A stretch of 64,000 nt of DNA, taken from Sipunculus nudus. Its lineage: Eukaryota; Annelida; Sipuncula; Golfingiida; Sipunculidae. Numbering within the stretch: position 1 is the stretch's first letter; each line of letters starts with the position of its first letter. The stretch spans positions 18,531,019-18,595,018 of the forward strand of contig CM049306.1 in the NCBI GenBank assembly GCA_026874595.1, written 5' to 3'. The position numbers were made by a program, and so were the translations under genes. Shown here piece after piece: positions 1 to 12,184 of the stretch. The notes under the pieces were generated by a model that saw only the letters and a list, made by a program, of their open reading frames with translations, had not been told where the DNA came from and searched no databases.

Positions 1-99
1 GGTAGTCGACAAGCGACTACGTGTATCCGCCTAAATCAGAGTGGAACGGGTGAAGTGAGGCATGGATTGAGTGGCAAGGGGAAATAGAGTGTTGCATAT

Positions 100-2345
100 T
101 AGCATGGATGTCTGCAGCCAAATTGTGTATGTAGGTTGCCCCCCCCCCCCCCCCACCACAAAATCCAGAAAGCCGTCCAAGTTGTATACATATGCAAAAT
201 TTAAGGCAGATAAGTCAAACAACTACATGTATATGAGTGATTTTAGCCCGTGGCAGACAAACAGATGGACGCTGAGCAAAAATGGTTGCAGGTGACGCCA
301 CCAGTTTTGCGTATGACAAAGAGCTATGTGAGAACTATACACATGCAAAACTTTGGCCCAATAAGTCAAACGGTTCCCAAGATATGAGCTTGGATGTCTG
401 CTGCATAAACTAGAATGCAGGTGGCGCCACCTGTCATAAAATCAAGAGAGTTGTCGGGGATGTATAGACCTGCAAAATTTTAGGCAGATATGTCAAACCA
501 CTGCCGAGATATGAGTGATTTTATCCCATGGCAGACAAACAGACAAGAGCTGTGCAAAAATGGCTGCAGGTGGCGCCACCATTTTTTGTGTATGTTATAA
601 AGCTCTCCAAGGGCTACATTTGTGCAAAAAAATTTTCCTGATCGGTCAAACGGTGCCCGAGATATGAGCTTGGATGTCTGCAGCGTAAACGTGAATGTAG
701 GTGGCGCCACCTGTCATAAAATCAGAAAAGCTATCCAGGATGTATACGCATGCCGAATTTCAGGTGAATTAGTCAAGTCACTGCAGAGATATGAGTGATT
801 TTAACCCAAGGCAGACGAACAGATGGACACTGTGCAAACATGGTTGCAGGTGGCGCCACCATTTTTTGTGTATGTTATAAAGCTCTCCAAGGGCTACATG
901 TGTGCAAAAAAATTTTCCTGATCGGTCAAACGGTTCCCGAGATATGAGGTTGGATGTCTGCAGCGTAAACGTGAATGTAGGTGGCGCCACCTGTCATAAA
1001 ATCAGAAAAGCTATCCAGGATGTATACGCATGCCGAATTTCAGGTGAATTAGTCTAGTCACTGCAGAGATTTGAGTAATTTTAACCCAAGGCAGACGAAC
1101 AGATGGACACTGTGCAAACATGGTTGCAGGAGGCGCCACCATTTTTTGTGTATGTTATAAAGCCCTCCAAGGGCTACATTTGTGCAAAAAAATTCCTGAT
1201 CGGTCAAACGGTTCCCGAGATATGAGCTTGGATGTCTGCAGCGTTAACGTGAATGTAGGTGGCGCCACCTGTCATAAAATCAGAAAAGCTATCCAGGATG
1301 TATACGCATGCCGAATTTCAGGTGAATTAGTCAAGTCACTGCAGAGATATGAGTGATTTTAACCCAAGGCAGACGAACAGATGGACACTGTGCAAACATG
1401 GTTGCAGGTGGCGCCACCATTTTTTGTGTATGTTATAAAGCTCCCCAAGGGCTACATTTGTGCAAAAAAAATTTCCTGATCGGTCAAACGGTTCCCGAGA
1501 TATGAGCTTGGATGTCTACAGCGTAAACGTGAATGTAGGTGGCGCCACCTGTCATAAAATCAGAAAAGCTATCCAGGATGTATACGCATGCCGAATTTCA
1601 GGTGAATTAGTCAAGTCACTGCAGAGATTTGAGTAATTTTAACCCAAGGCAGACGAACAGATGGACACTGTGCAAACATGGTTGCAGGAGGCGCCACCAT
1701 TTTTTGTGTATGTTATAAAGCCCTCCAAGGGCTACATTTGTGCAAAAAAAAATTTCCTGATCGGTCAAACGGTTCCCGAGATATGAGCTTGGATGTCTGC
1801 AGCGTAAACGTGAATGTAGGTGGCGCCACCTGTCATTAAATCAGAAAAGCTATCCAGGATGTATAAGCATGCCGAATTTCAGGTGAATTAGTCAAGTCAC
1901 TGCAGAGATATGAGTGATTTTAACCCAAGGCAGACGAACAGATGGACACTGTGCAAACATGGTTGCAGGTGGCGCCACCATTTTTTGTGTATGTTATAAA
2001 GCTCTCCAAGGGCTACATTTGTGCAAAAAAAATTTCCTGATCGGTCCAACGGTTCCCGAGATATGGGCTTGGATGTCTGCAGCGTAAACGTGGATGTAGG
2101 TGGCGCCACCTGTCATAAAATCAGAAAAGCTATCCAGGATGTTTACGCATGCCGAATTTCAGGTGAATTAGTCTAGTCACTGCAGAGATATGAGTGATTT
2201 TAACCCAAGGCAGATGAACAGATGGACACTGTGCAAACATGGTTGCAGGTGGCGCCACCATTTTTTGTGTATGTTATAAAGCTCATCAAGGGCTACATTT
2301 GTGCAAAAAACTTTCCTGATCGGTCAAACGGTTCCCGAGATATGT
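100..2345. repeat. dimeric tandem satellite, ~280-bp period
   Basis: The phrase GGCGCCACCATTTTTTG recurs about every 280 bases (near 571, 851, 1131, 1410, 1690, 1971 and 2251). The units from about 570 onward are nearly identical; those at 100-570 are more diverged and include a poly-C run at 140-154. Each unit is two related halves of ~140 bp, each opening with the perfect palindrome GGTGGCGCCACC and ending near CGAGATATGAG. The array is therefore a higher-order dimer of a 140-bp monomer. Short open frames of 70-78 codons recur only because the unit recurs; I do not regard them as genes. Confidence 0.9.
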
Positions 2346-3563
2346 GGGTTTATGTGTGGAAACAGACGCACAAACGGACGCAGAGCGCAGAGGAAAGCTC
2401 AGAGGTCAAAACAAAATCGGGGCGCAGCAGTTCACATGTGACCCGAACATAATCCCGGGTTTCGTAAAATTCCGCCAAGCGGTTACGGAGGAGTTCTCCG
2501 GACACCTACGCGGCGGCGGCGGCGGCGTGCAGCTGAAAACATAGTATCCGCAAAACTCTGTTTTGGCGGATACAATAATACGTCACACGCTGTAACGCAC
2601 ACACAGTGTGCATGTCAGGTTTCTTTGTTTGAAAAAAAAAATTGTTTGCAGCCGTGATCAGCATTTAATTCACGTATCTCCGTCAACCTACTTTTTCAAT
2701 AGTTATAACTTGATGATTGCGCTGTTGGTCTGTTTGTTCACACGCTGTCCACGAAACCTTTACTTAAAGGGGTCTATTCCGTTTTCTGACGTCTCTTAAC
2801 TAAAGATATTCCCTTGAACCTTTAATAAAAACAAACCAGAAAACGTCGATCCACCGCGCATAGGCTGTTCGTTTTCTTTACATCCACGTGTTTATAACAT
2901 TTGGGTAGCTCCGGCGGCAAGTAAGACGAACCATAGCGTTTTGCAACCAGTTACAACCTTTTAAATTCATCAGATAGGAAACCAACCACCTTAGGTTACA
3001 TGTTTTTTTCTGTTTGTCAACATTGGATCATTACCGTGTATACTAACAGCTTATATATAAACAAACTGATTCATCCGTCACAGAACTGTTATAAGATTTT
3101 ATGTTAACAGGAATAACCTACAGTTCATTAAAATGGACGCAGATTAAGCCAGGTTTCACATAAATGCTACAAAAAGGTAGATGAATGATTATCTTTAATT
3201 TAAATGAAAAAATTTGAACGAGCGAGCGGTAGATCACGAAGATGTTGATTTTTTTTCTCGCAGATCGCTTAAATGTGCGGGGGGGGGGGGGGGCGGTATA
3301 TCCTGGCGTTGGGTGAAGTATACACTCTGTTACTGCTCTCTAGTTGTTAAATTATATATATATAATTTATTATAATTTATCATTTTATTTTCATAGTGAA
3401 GGTTCCATTAACAGGTTATAGCCTCAAGGTTCTCACAACTAGTACGTCAGGCCAACGCTAACCCATGTTTGTACTGGACTATTGCCAATCCTTGCATTTA
3501 CACCAGCATGTAGCGGTGGGGGGAATATGACTCAGTGTTCATGTTTAGTTTTTGTAATTTCAG
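2346..3563. other. spacer between satellite and rolling-stone-like exon
   Basis: No recognisable gene. It starts with the degraded edge of the satellite (the text with repeated ACGGACG-like words near 2365). It then holds a (GCG)n run near 2511-2526, a poly-G run near 3281-3294 and an AT-rich palindromic stretch near 3352-3380. Intron sequence of the rolling-stone-like gene probably fills the right part, because a splice acceptor closes it at 3561-3563. Confidence 0.5.
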
Positions 3564-4379
3564 TGGACCTGGCCTCCTATTGTGTGCCTTATTTACCGGG
3601 TGCTGACTGCTGTCTACATGGTAACGTGGCTGATATTATCATCAACAATATTGTATGAGGACATTCACAACTTCCCACCGTCAGTGTGGCTCACGCACTG
3701 GAGTCTCGTGGTTTTATGCTGCCATCTGGTGTTAGCTGCTGTAACTACCTTGCAACATTCCCGGTCCTACCCGTCATTATTTGCTTGGACACGTCCGATC
3801 ATGTACAACAACCGTGTACACGACGAACATGCGACAGGTGAAGCAAAAATACCATGGTATATAAAAATAGACTGGGTTTTCTTCAACGTCGGCGCGGCAG
3901 CTGCTCCTATCATTACAACTGTGTACTTCGCATTTCTCTTTCCAGATGTCGCTGCACGCAAGAACCTGACGTATCCAAAAGCTGCAGATTTTCACGTGCA
4001 TGCCATGAACCTGATTATAGTTTTATTCGAACTCGCAATGTCTGCAATTCCTGTTCGTATATTTCATTTCATCTATCCAACCCTGTACGCTTTGATATAT
4101 GGCGTGTTTTCTCTTATTTATTGGGCTATTGACAATAATAACGTACTTTACGGGAAAATTGTCAACTGGAACAAACCAGAAATGGCGGTGGGTGTGGCCC
4201 TGGTGATAGCATTTGTTGTATTTCCACTTTCGCATATAATAGTGTTTATTTTATATAAAGTCAGGATGTTTGTTTTCAGAAAAATATATAGGGGAAATGC
4301 AATAAATATCCTGCCCGTTATGCAGTCTGGTAAGACGGACAAAATTGCAATTGACTACCAAGAAACAAGTAAATTATAG
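3564..4379 (+). CDS. rolling-stone-like multipass membrane protein, last exon (5' part missing)
   Basis: The exon follows a clean acceptor (TTTTGTAATTTCAG ending at 3563) and runs open for 271 codons to a TAG. It opens with WTWPPIVCLIYRV, which resembles the start of the conserved part of Drosophila rolling stone (rost) relatives. About six hydrophobic segments follow: near LTAVYMVTWLIL, WSLVVLCCHLVLAA, DWVFFNVGAAAAPIITTVYF, NLIIVLFELAMSAIPV, YALIYGVFSLIYW and VGVALVIAFVVFPLSHIIVF. Between segments 2 and 3 lies a hydrophilic loop with HDEHATG. The C-terminal tail after FRKIYRGN is cytosolic-looking. Family members are membrane proteins; Drosophila Rost acts in myoblast fusion, but most relatives have no known role. 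The start is not in this exon: the N-terminal exon(s) must lie upstream, in or left of the satellite. Family call is good, function open. Confidence 0.8.
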   Translation, partial: WTWPPIVCLIYRVLTAVYMVTWLILSSTILYEDIHNFPPSVWLTHWSLVVLCCHLVLAAVTTLQHSRSYPSLFAWTRPIMYNNRVHDEHATGEAKIPWYIKIDWVFFNVGAAAAPIITTVYFAFLFPDVAARKNLTYPKAADFHVHAMNLIIVLFELAMSAIPVRIFHFIYPTLYALIYGVFSLIYWAIDNNNVLYGKIVNWNKPEMAVGVALVIAFVVFPLSHIIVFILYKVRMFVFRKIYRGNAINILPVMQSGKTDKIAIDYQETSKL

Positions 4380-4995
4380 CATCACCACGAGAGGATCATG
4401 TATACTGTATTACCTCCCTTATCCGAACAGGTCAGGGGACAAATAATATGTTCAGATAATGGATCTTTCTCCTAGGGGTTTGTCTCAGGGAATGAAAGAA
4501 ATATCTTTACTATTTTTTTACTTTTTTTATCGACCCCTTCTCCAAAAATACTTTACAAATCAACTATATATCAATTAATATATAAACGTTTTAGAGTGTA
4601 TCATATGGGAAATACGTATTGTATTTGGAATGTATGGAACGTATTGTATATGTTGCGCGCCGTCTTTATAATATCCCCAAAATTTCCTACCAATAATTTC
4701 CTGAGTTCTGCATATATATGAATATATAACTGAGATGTGTTTTATTTAATTTGCTCAACACAGATGCTGATGTTTCACGGTCGTTATTGTATTATTTAGC
4801 CATTCTTAATTCACATTTCCACAATTAATCTGGTCATTTTAATATGGGTTAGCTGACGACCACATATGTTGAATCTTTTGCCTTGCTTGATGAAATTTTG
4901 AAAAATAATTATGCTTGCGATCTCTATTTTAGTTCATTCGTGTTCTCTTTGTTATTTATATATAAATCTAATCTCCAATACGACAACTGGCATAA

Positions 4996-5001
4996 AATAA
5001 A
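4996..5001 (+). terminator. candidate polyadenylation signal, rolling-stone-like gene
   Basis: AATAAA about 620 bases after the stop codon, inside GCATAAAATAAAGGTG. It is the first clear hexamer with a T-rich region behind it; a long 3' UTR is assumed. Confidence 0.35.
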
Positions 5002-6418
5002 GGTGTTTAGCTCAATCATCCCACACCGTCAGTAAATGTTCTGATTTTTATTTAGAATAAACTTCTATTCATACACAATAAATATTTGTTGAATAGAATG
5101 GTTTTAATCAGATATACAGGCGATGTCATGCATGTAATGTGAGGACACACTGTTTTGGTGCGTGCGTTCGAGTGTAATGGTAAGATGAGTGTGGATGGAT
5201 GCGTGGCTGTCATCAGATTAAAAAAAATTGCATCCTGGATGCACAAACGCTTTGAGCTTATTCATTGACTCTCCCTTTGCAGGTGTATGTGTGTCTGAAT
5301 GCAGCGCTTAACAAAGCATCACATTACGCAACTCCCTTTGCCGCCTTCAGACGTTCTGAGTAAAAGTAAGAACACAGTTTCTGTGATAAAATCTCCAGAA
5401 AGGACACTGCACATCAGGGATCACGCTGGAGCAAATCCTGTAAGGTGCGGGGCGTTTTTAAGCAATTTTCCACACTATATCTCTTGAAACACTTGGTTTT
5501 GTAATCTTTAAATAAAAACTTAATTTCTTGATTACCATTTTATGTCGATTCAAAAGAAATTTAATTACCCTTGAATCACTTTCTAAGTGCCCCCTCCCCT
5601 CCCCGAGCCCCCCGGTTATAATATAGGATGGACCAGACTTTGATGTCTATGTTGTAAAGGTCCTCTACTTGTAAACAGAACTTCATATCCGGAATGTGAC
5701 GTCACTACCAAACAGTACACGTGAGCTGCTCATCTATACAACCTCATCTTTCGCCCCCCCCCCCCCCCAATGCAAATTTCGTGAAGAAGACACATATGGA
5801 ATATTTTACAGTCCCTTCCTTCATCTAAATATAGAAAATTTATATAGCCCGTGTTATATATGGTCGTATATACTCATATGTCATTCTGTTGCATTATTTA
5901 TGAAATAATGCACGACGAATAATACCATACATCTCGTATCATATATTCATATTACATTATACGTTCTATAGGGCCTTAGTTTGGATTTTACTGGAGAGCA
6001 ACAGTTTCAATACAGTACATACAGGACCGTTACATATACAGGGACTAAGGGCACAGTACCTTCAAGAGCCCCACACCTTGGCACGAACAAAATTAAAAAT
6101 ACTTAAGGAGTCATGAGTTATGATATAATGATTTATACATTTGTTTTTTATTGAAGTCTGATATTTGATTGAATTTTTTTTTACATTTTGATTGAAAATC
6201 GCCTTTCCGGATTTTGTCATATTACTTGAATAGAATCTTGAAGGATGTAAAAACATGCATTTTATCTCAATCATTTAACAAAAAAGAAAATATGAGGCAG
6301 GGCAGTATCACACGCTTCCTCTCATAAAATATTTTTGTGTTTTCCAGGCCCGGTGACCACTGGAGCCTGCAGAGCAGAGCGCTAACCTTTGGGGGGGGGG
6401 GATCGTGTTAAATCCCTC
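5002..6418. other. spacer, no gene seen
   Basis: AT-rich sequence with a poly-C run at about 5754-5768 and a poly-G run at 6391-6400. Open frames here are short and have no recognisable motifs. Confidence 0.5.
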
Positions 6419-6497
6419 CGCGTCGGCTGAGATTCAGACTCACGATCTCCCGGCTTTGAGTCCTGTGCTCTAACCCGGAGCCACACAAGCCGGTCCG
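6419..6497 (-). repeat. tRNA-derived sequence (SINE head or decayed tRNA gene)
   Basis: Read on the minus strand, this is tRNA-like. An A-box-like TGTGGCTCCGGGTTAGAGCA is followed by ACTCAAAG in the place of an anticodon loop, then a B-box-like AGATCGTGAGTCTGAATCTC. The acceptor stem does not pair well and the B box departs from GGTTCRANNC, so a working tRNA is unlikely. A tRNA-derived SINE head is the best reading. It lies about 150 bases upstream of the TATA box of gene A. Confidence 0.4.
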
Positions 6498-6650
6498 ACG
6501 AATATCTTGAGTAAACATGTGCAGTACAGGATCTAGTCTGCCGAAGATTGATAATTTTCTGAAACAATGCTACAAGTGTTGATGTCGCTACATTGTGTAC
6601 TCCACTGTTTGATAAAATCGGAAACAGGTCTCGCATCAAATGTTATCTGG

Positions 6651-6660
6651 GTATATAAAG
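6651..6660 (+). promoter_or_regulatory. TATA box of syncollin-like gene A
   Basis: GTATATAAAG stands 177 bases before the signal-peptide ATG of gene A. It would place a start site near 6680-6690. The first ATG in such a transcript would be at 6708, in frame with the coding region. A possible acceptor (CCCGCAG at 6819-6825) just before the ATG at 6828 leaves room for a 5' UTR intron. Confidence 0.5.
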
Positions 6661-6827
6661 TCTTGTTTTTCGGCTCAAACTAGAACCTTATCTTAGACAC
6701 GTTTTTTATGCTGATCATAAAAAAATGCTTGGTCTGGCTAACATCCAGGCATTCCCATTCAGGTTCTAGCTCTTCTAGGTTATTAAGCAACCTTGCGAAC
6801 CTACTGCTGCCAAAAAAACCCGCAGGT

Positions 6828-7554
6828 ATGACGACGATCCAAATTGTCTTCGGAGTTTTCTGTCTGTACGGTAGCTACGTGGGCGCCACCTGTCCCGGGA
6901 GCCTGAACGAGCTCCCTGGAGGCAGTTTTTGTGCTCGCCTGTACGAGCACAGCAGTTCTGATTTGTCCAAGTCGTGCGGAGGAAGACAGCACGATCTGTA
7001 CCATGGACAGGAAGTCAATCTGCCGGGTAACTCCTTATACTTACACTGAATTAGTGCTAATGTATGTTCAAAATTGGGCTGTAACTATGCGTTATCTCAC
7101 GATACAATACGTATCGCGATACTTCAGGTTCATTCGATCCTGATACGATGACCGTAAACGGCTTACTATACACATGAGTAGTATATCAGACACAGCTGTA
7201 CTTGACACAATGTGTGTGTGTGGGGGGGGGGATCCCCTTTTAGCATATTTCATCTAACTGGTTTCCTTATTCTGAGTGCTATTTACCAATAATATGCCGT
7301 TATTCGATCCAAAACGCCTTGATATTATTTTTCAAGCAACTCGTAGCAACATGCGTCCACTGCTTTCTTTTTATTGGTACCAGTTGAAGCATACGAAATG
7401 TTTAAAAAGTAATATTTTGATCTAATAACGGTATATTGTGGGTAAATAGCCACTAAAAATTAGTGGCCCCCGCCCGCCTTCCATACACACTGTGTCAAGT
7501 GTGTATGAAATCAGAGTTTAATTCATTGGTCTTCTTTGTTCATATATCTTCTTT

Positions 7555-7631
<77 letters not shown>

Positions 7632-7918
7632 GTGTGTCCCAATTGATATTTTGTTGTATTCGGTCATTTTACTTTTGTTCATATTTTTCAGGGTTATTCA
7701 ACGACATGACGTCATCCCTTGTGGTCCAGTATCCCTGCGTCCTGACTGTGTGGGAACACTCCGGATACAAGGGTCACACCACTCGCTTCAATCCCGGCAT
7801 ACAGCGTCACCTAGCGGATATTACACGAGGTGGCTGGGGATGGGCTAACTGGAATGACGTCATCAGTTCTATCAAATGTGACTGCAGTGGAACTGGCCAG
7901 GTCCGCGGGAAAAAATAA
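6828..7918 (+). CDS. syncollin-like secreted protein, gene A (two exons)
   Basis: Exon 1 is 6828-7026 and exon 2 is 7692-7918, with a phase-1 GT/AG intron of 665 bp holding a (TA)n run. The product is 141 aa. Residues 1-20 form a signal peptide (MTTIQIVFGVFCLYGSYVGA), followed by TCP, FCARLYEH (about 34-41), SCGG (about 49-52), GLFNDMTSSLVV, CVLTVWEH and WNDVISSIKCDC. A basic tail ends the protein. Six cysteines are spaced as in the cluster's other genes. The order CP...CARLYE...CGG...TSSLVV...C.L.VW...G..G.T..F..G...L...W...ISS..C.C matches mammalian syncollin (~134 aa), a zymogen-granule protein of pancreatic acinar cells. An in-frame ATG at 6708 would add 40 residues before the signal peptide; I prefer 6828. 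A beta/gamma-crystallin-like fold is a possible wider relationship. Its 3' half is copied as a broken exon at 37820. Confidence 0.8.
7558..7630. repeat. (TA)n microsatellite in gene A intron
   Basis: About 36 TA units, just upstream of exon 2 of gene A. Confidence 0.95.
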
Positions 7919-7947
7919 TGCACCACAAATAACCAGATTTGGTCAGT

Positions 7948-7953
7948 AATAAA
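7948..7953 (+). terminator. polyadenylation signal, gene A
   Basis: AATAAA 30 bases after the gene A stop codon, in GGTCAGTAATAAAACC. Confidence 0.6.
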
Positions 7954-8104
7954 ACCATAATATGTTTACATATAAGATATGGTTCTTCTGCTTCTCTATA
8001 AATTCGATGAAATCAAAGAAATTTTCAAAATACGATGTTTTTTTTCGCTAATAAATTTCTCTATGAAGTTTCGTTTGTTCATGCGTATGTCTTATATATT
8101 ACAG

Positions 8105-8173
<69 letters not shown>

Positions 8174-8180
8174 TATATAT
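8105..8180. repeat. (CT)n-(TA)n compound microsatellite
   Basis: A CT run to about 8124 followed by TA runs. The paralogous copy at 38056-38138 has longer tracts in the same order. Confidence 0.95.
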
Positions 8181-8699
8181 ATTGAAGGTAGAGTTACCCT
8201 CCGCTGTAAAGTGCTCACCACATTCACCTGATGATCGGGTCGCATCCCGTAAAACAGACTATTGTGAATTTACAGTGTTGTTTTTCTTCAGAGTTATATA
8301 TATGTATGTATATACATGTATATATAAATATGCACACTTAGTAGATGTATTTATATATCATACTAGTATTTATTTGAGCAGTTGTTCCTGAACGGTCGAA
8401 AAAACGGTGAAACCTGATCACATCTAGTTCTGTTTGTTTTCACAGCGATCGTTTAACCGATTCCTGCTAGGTGTATTCTTGAAACTATCTTACAGGATTA
8501 ATTTTTAAACGACCCTGGATGCGTTAAGTACGTTTCAACCAAAACTGATATTCCTCCCTTAACACTTGTTGTGCTTCCCTGTCAGAGCATAAGTTCTTTC
8601 AAACAAAGGGTCCTAGACATTAGTAATATTTTCCAGGTAACTATACTTTGTACACGGACATATTAATAGATTAATTCAACAGATTTTTTTAAAGCGAAC

Positions 8700-9560
8700 C
8701 TGTGAGCTTATGCGATGGTGCGGCGTCGTCCGTCGTGCGTCAGTGCGTCGTGTGTCGCCTGTACGTTAACCCATACTATCTCGAAAACGGCAGGAGCTAG
8801 CATCACCAAAGTTTATGCAAAAATCAGTCATCTAAAAAATATACTGGATTTTGATTATTTTTTGGCTATCTGCATTTACTTAGATTTTATATGGAAAAAG
8901 CTTAAAAAACCTTTAAAAATCTTCTTCTCCGAAACCGTCCAGCAAAATTGTCCAATATTTCAGAGATTAAATTCAGATACAATGTTTCTCAAGTTTTTTC
9001 GAATGGTTCCTGATCGGTGATTTTTGGCCGAGTTACAGGAAGATGAACTTAGTCAACTGTCAAAAAAGGATATTAAAATTTCAGTCTCAGAAGCTGAGCT
9101 ATCGTGGAGCTATCATCACCAAATTTTATGCCAATGTTGGTCACATGAGTCATACCTGAAATTGAGGTATTGGTGGCGCCACCTGCATCGGCCTTTTTTG
9201 TTTATAATTTAGTCAAGTGCCATAACGGCCAATTTTAGCTCAGTGGCTACAAAGATCTTCACCTCAAAAACCATTAGGCCAAATTCTTAAATCTCACACA
9301 TTAATTATCCTCAGATGTTGATAATTCAAGTTTGTTCAAATGGTTTTGGTTCAGTGCTTTTTGGCTGAGTTAAGGGAGGCTGAACTTAGCCAGTTTGTTG
9401 TATCTTCCTACATCAGTTAAAATCCTGCAAAATTTTTTTTTCGACCGACACCACTGAAGCCAATTTGTTTAATATTTTACAAGAATAATCCCCACAATAA
9501 TTCTTATAATGATTGTCTTTACTGGTTCCATATGAATGATTTTTGGCTGAATTATGGAGA
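8700..9560. repeat. dispersed repeat with GGTGGCGCCACC palindrome
   Basis: Begins GTGAGCTTATGCGATGG, then CGTCCGTC-like words, then paragraphs with phrases such as TTCCTGATCGGTGATTTTTGGC and TTTTTGGCTGAGTTA that recur at roughly 330-bp intervals. The palindrome GGTGGCGCCACC at 9172-9183 is the one that opens each monomer of the satellite at 0.1-2.3 kb. This is typical of invertebrate non-autonomous elements with internal repeats. Ends are not sharp. Confidence 0.45.
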
Positions 9561-11370
9561 TTGAATTGAGTCATTTTACCATATATTTAAGCTGTGTGAT
9601 GCTGTTACATCTAGCCTGGCACCAGTTTATCAGAATCTATTACATCATACCACTAGACATTTAGATTTCAGGTTATCTGGGGTTAATATTGACAATAATG
9701 TTTTTAAAAGCTTTCAAATAAATAATAGATTTATGATTTAAATTATTAATTATAACGGGCAATGTTACAATCATGCCTATTCAGCTCTCTATGGCTATAT
9801 AAAGACGGCTGTACATGGATTATAAATGATTGGAATCCTTACTCAACTTAATTCAAGAATTTGCCATCAATGAGAGATACCTGTATTATAATTTTGCATT
9901 CACTATGCATCTATAATATCTCGCGCACGTGCGAAATTCCCAATCAAGAAGGAGAAGCATGAAAGAAGAAACACAGTACAAACATATAGTGGAAGCTTGA
10001 AAATTCTTGATCGGTGAAGTGGCGCGGGTGACGTGCGGGCTATGTTTATGTTTTACTTCACGGATGGAAGCTTGGGTGAGGGTGTAAGCAAACGGTTTTA
10101 CGAATAAAATATAGTTTTAAACACGTGGTTGTTCAGGGGATTATGTTTATTTAATAGATGTAGGAATTGGCCCGTTTAACGTTGTCAATTAAGCATTGAA
10201 TGGTTCGTACAGTGCCAACGGGGACTTCAAGCCAATTATTGTTTTTTTTTCTGTGAAATTTTAATTCAAGATTTTGAGATATTAATTCCTTATAGTCACC
10301 ATTTAAGATATCACATTGATCAGCCCTTTTATAGTCACCATTTAAGATATCACGTGGATCATTTCGACCTACATTCAGAGGTTTGCTTCTTGAGGTACCT
10401 AGAAGATGCCTGGATCTGGGAAAACACTGCCCAGAAGATGGAATATTGAAATTTGCTCAAACAGAACAACATATATACGTCCAAAGAGTTAACTTCTGCT
10501 GGTATAACACCCATTTATATTTCTCCAAGCTCTCTTGTCCGGCTGTTTAAAAAAGATCAGATCAGACTATGCAATACCTCAAATTTCTTCATATACATAA
10601 CATTTGCGACACAAAAGGAATATTCAGTTGGTAGTATAATTTTGATTGCTGGTATAAATACACCGTACACGGTGACACCGTGATTCCGCAGTCCTTACAT
10701 GGTATACACTTTACTGTAACGTTTATAAATTCATACATTTTTATATAAAATGTTAACCACTTAAATAATAGATAATAAACCAGCCCATTATCTGATGATT
10801 AAAGAGTAATTTCTTGAAAAACAACCTGTATACTCCGTGAATACTCAGGCGCATCCTAATATGTTTGGAGCTGCACAAAGAATATTATATATGTAAAATG
10901 ACAAAATTTGCTTAACATCGAAACAATTATCCACAGTTACATTTGAATGACAGTAAATGAGCCAATTTTAACATCATTATGCAACATTCACACCCTCATC
11001 ATAATAGGACATTCACACCTACGCTGATTATATCATAATTTGATAATCTTCTATGATGGGCAAAATGTGACAAGCGTGTGAACGTCCTATGAGCAGTGTG
11101 TTAATATCCTATGAGCTGTTTATATCCTATACGCTCTTGTATAATCTGTATTGTACCAGTTGAATAACGTGAAGAGTACAAGAGTTTGACTCCGAGTAAT
11201 GCAAACCTCTTTCACTCATCATTTAAATGGTTTGCCCAAAACCATAATAAACCAGCCCATTACCTGATGATTAAAGAGTAATTTATTTAGCGTTTATCTA
11301 CTACGTTATAAAGAGTAGCCACTCAGTTACGGGAAATCTCAAGTATGCATACTGATGCGTAGCTAGTCGT
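9561..11370. other. spacer with short direct repeats
   Basis: No gene seen. A ~24-bp phrase (TATAGTCACCATTTAAGATATCAC) occurs twice at about 10293 and 10331. A ~45-bp phrase around AATAAACCAGCCCATTA occurs near 10767 and again near 11245, 478 bases apart, which may mark a local duplication or an insertion footprint. Confidence 0.5.
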
Positions 11371-11379
11371 ATGTGTACG

Positions 11380-11384
<5 letters not shown>

Positions 11385-11449
<65 letters not shown>
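11385..11449. repeat. (TA)n microsatellite
   Basis: About 32 TA units. Confidence 0.95.
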
Positions 11450-11451
<2 letters not shown>

Positions 11452-12180
11452 TTCCAAATGCCTATGTTGTTCGTAACAGATGTTCGGTGGTTCCTTGTAA
11501 TTCGTAGAAACTATTGTAGCTCCTACGACAAAAACTGCAGGTTTGTTGTGACGAACTCGTAATAGGTACGTAATGCTTCTTGACTGATTCGAAGCATCAT
11601 TGTCGGACTTCTTTGGTGCTAATTCCCAGTGATGTCATCAGCGCCGAATCGCACGGACTTTCGTAACCTACGATATCTTTCCTGTTCGTAAATCATCGGA
11701 AGATCAATTAGAGGAAGATGAAACGCCCTTTAATAATATAACCAAATAAAAGGTCCTAAGGTCCGAAAAAAGGGATGGAGTGGGAGGCAGGCCTCAAATA
11801 TTGGTCTGAAACCCCTTAAAAAACTGAGTTGGGGCGGACCTCCAGGACCCCACTTGGATCCGTTTCTGCTACTAACGAGGTATGCATATTCCCATTTTTT
11901 TCTCTAGAAACAGCTTTTTTTTCACTTTGAAACATAAGTTTAATTCATCGCTCATATCTTCCTTGGATCAATCAATCCTTTTTACGTCTAACAATAATGA
12001 TATATTAAACCAGTCATAGATCTTCGAAAATCTGAATGCCCCCCTCGTCCCATTCCGATTCGCAGATGTTAACATCATCACTCACCTGGCCTTCAAGTAA
12101 ATATACCGATGTATGAATTTCTTGCCACGATTACGACGCTGCAAAATATATGTGAAAATATTTTTACATATCTTATTGAA
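11450..12180. other. spacer, no gene seen
   Basis: Mixed sequence without motifs I recognise; no open frame worth naming. Confidence 0.4.
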
Positions 12181-12184
12181 ACAA

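Larger units (their letters stand above)
7225..8690. repeat. segment duplicated at 37335-38505
   Basis: From the CCCCTTTTAGCAT phrase near 7234 through the CCAGGTAACT phrase near 8634 this region aligns with 37338-38465. It covers the second half of the gene A intron, exon 2 and about 770 bases of 3' flank. The two copies differ by substitutions, microsatellite length and a 70-nt deletion in the far copy's exon. Confidence 0.85.

Noticed and set aside
480-2109. Repeated 70-78 codon frames starting MAPPT in the satellite
   Set aside because: They recur because the 280-bp unit recurs; units differ by small indels that break them and there is no start context or family match.
3582-4379. GTG at 3582 as a start codon for the rolling-stone-like protein
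   Set aside because: The frame continues upstream to a splice acceptor with family-like residues (WTWPPI), so 3582 is internal to an exon.
6881-6895. GGCGCCACCTGTC in gene A exon 1 shared with the satellite
   Set aside because: The shared word is short and encodes the family's GATCP segment after the signal peptide; no flanking similarity, so chance is likely.
7463-7691. Long Tyr/Ile run upstream of exon 2 of gene A as coding
   Set aside because: It is the translated (TA)n microsatellite of the intron; the real exon starts after the acceptor at 7691.
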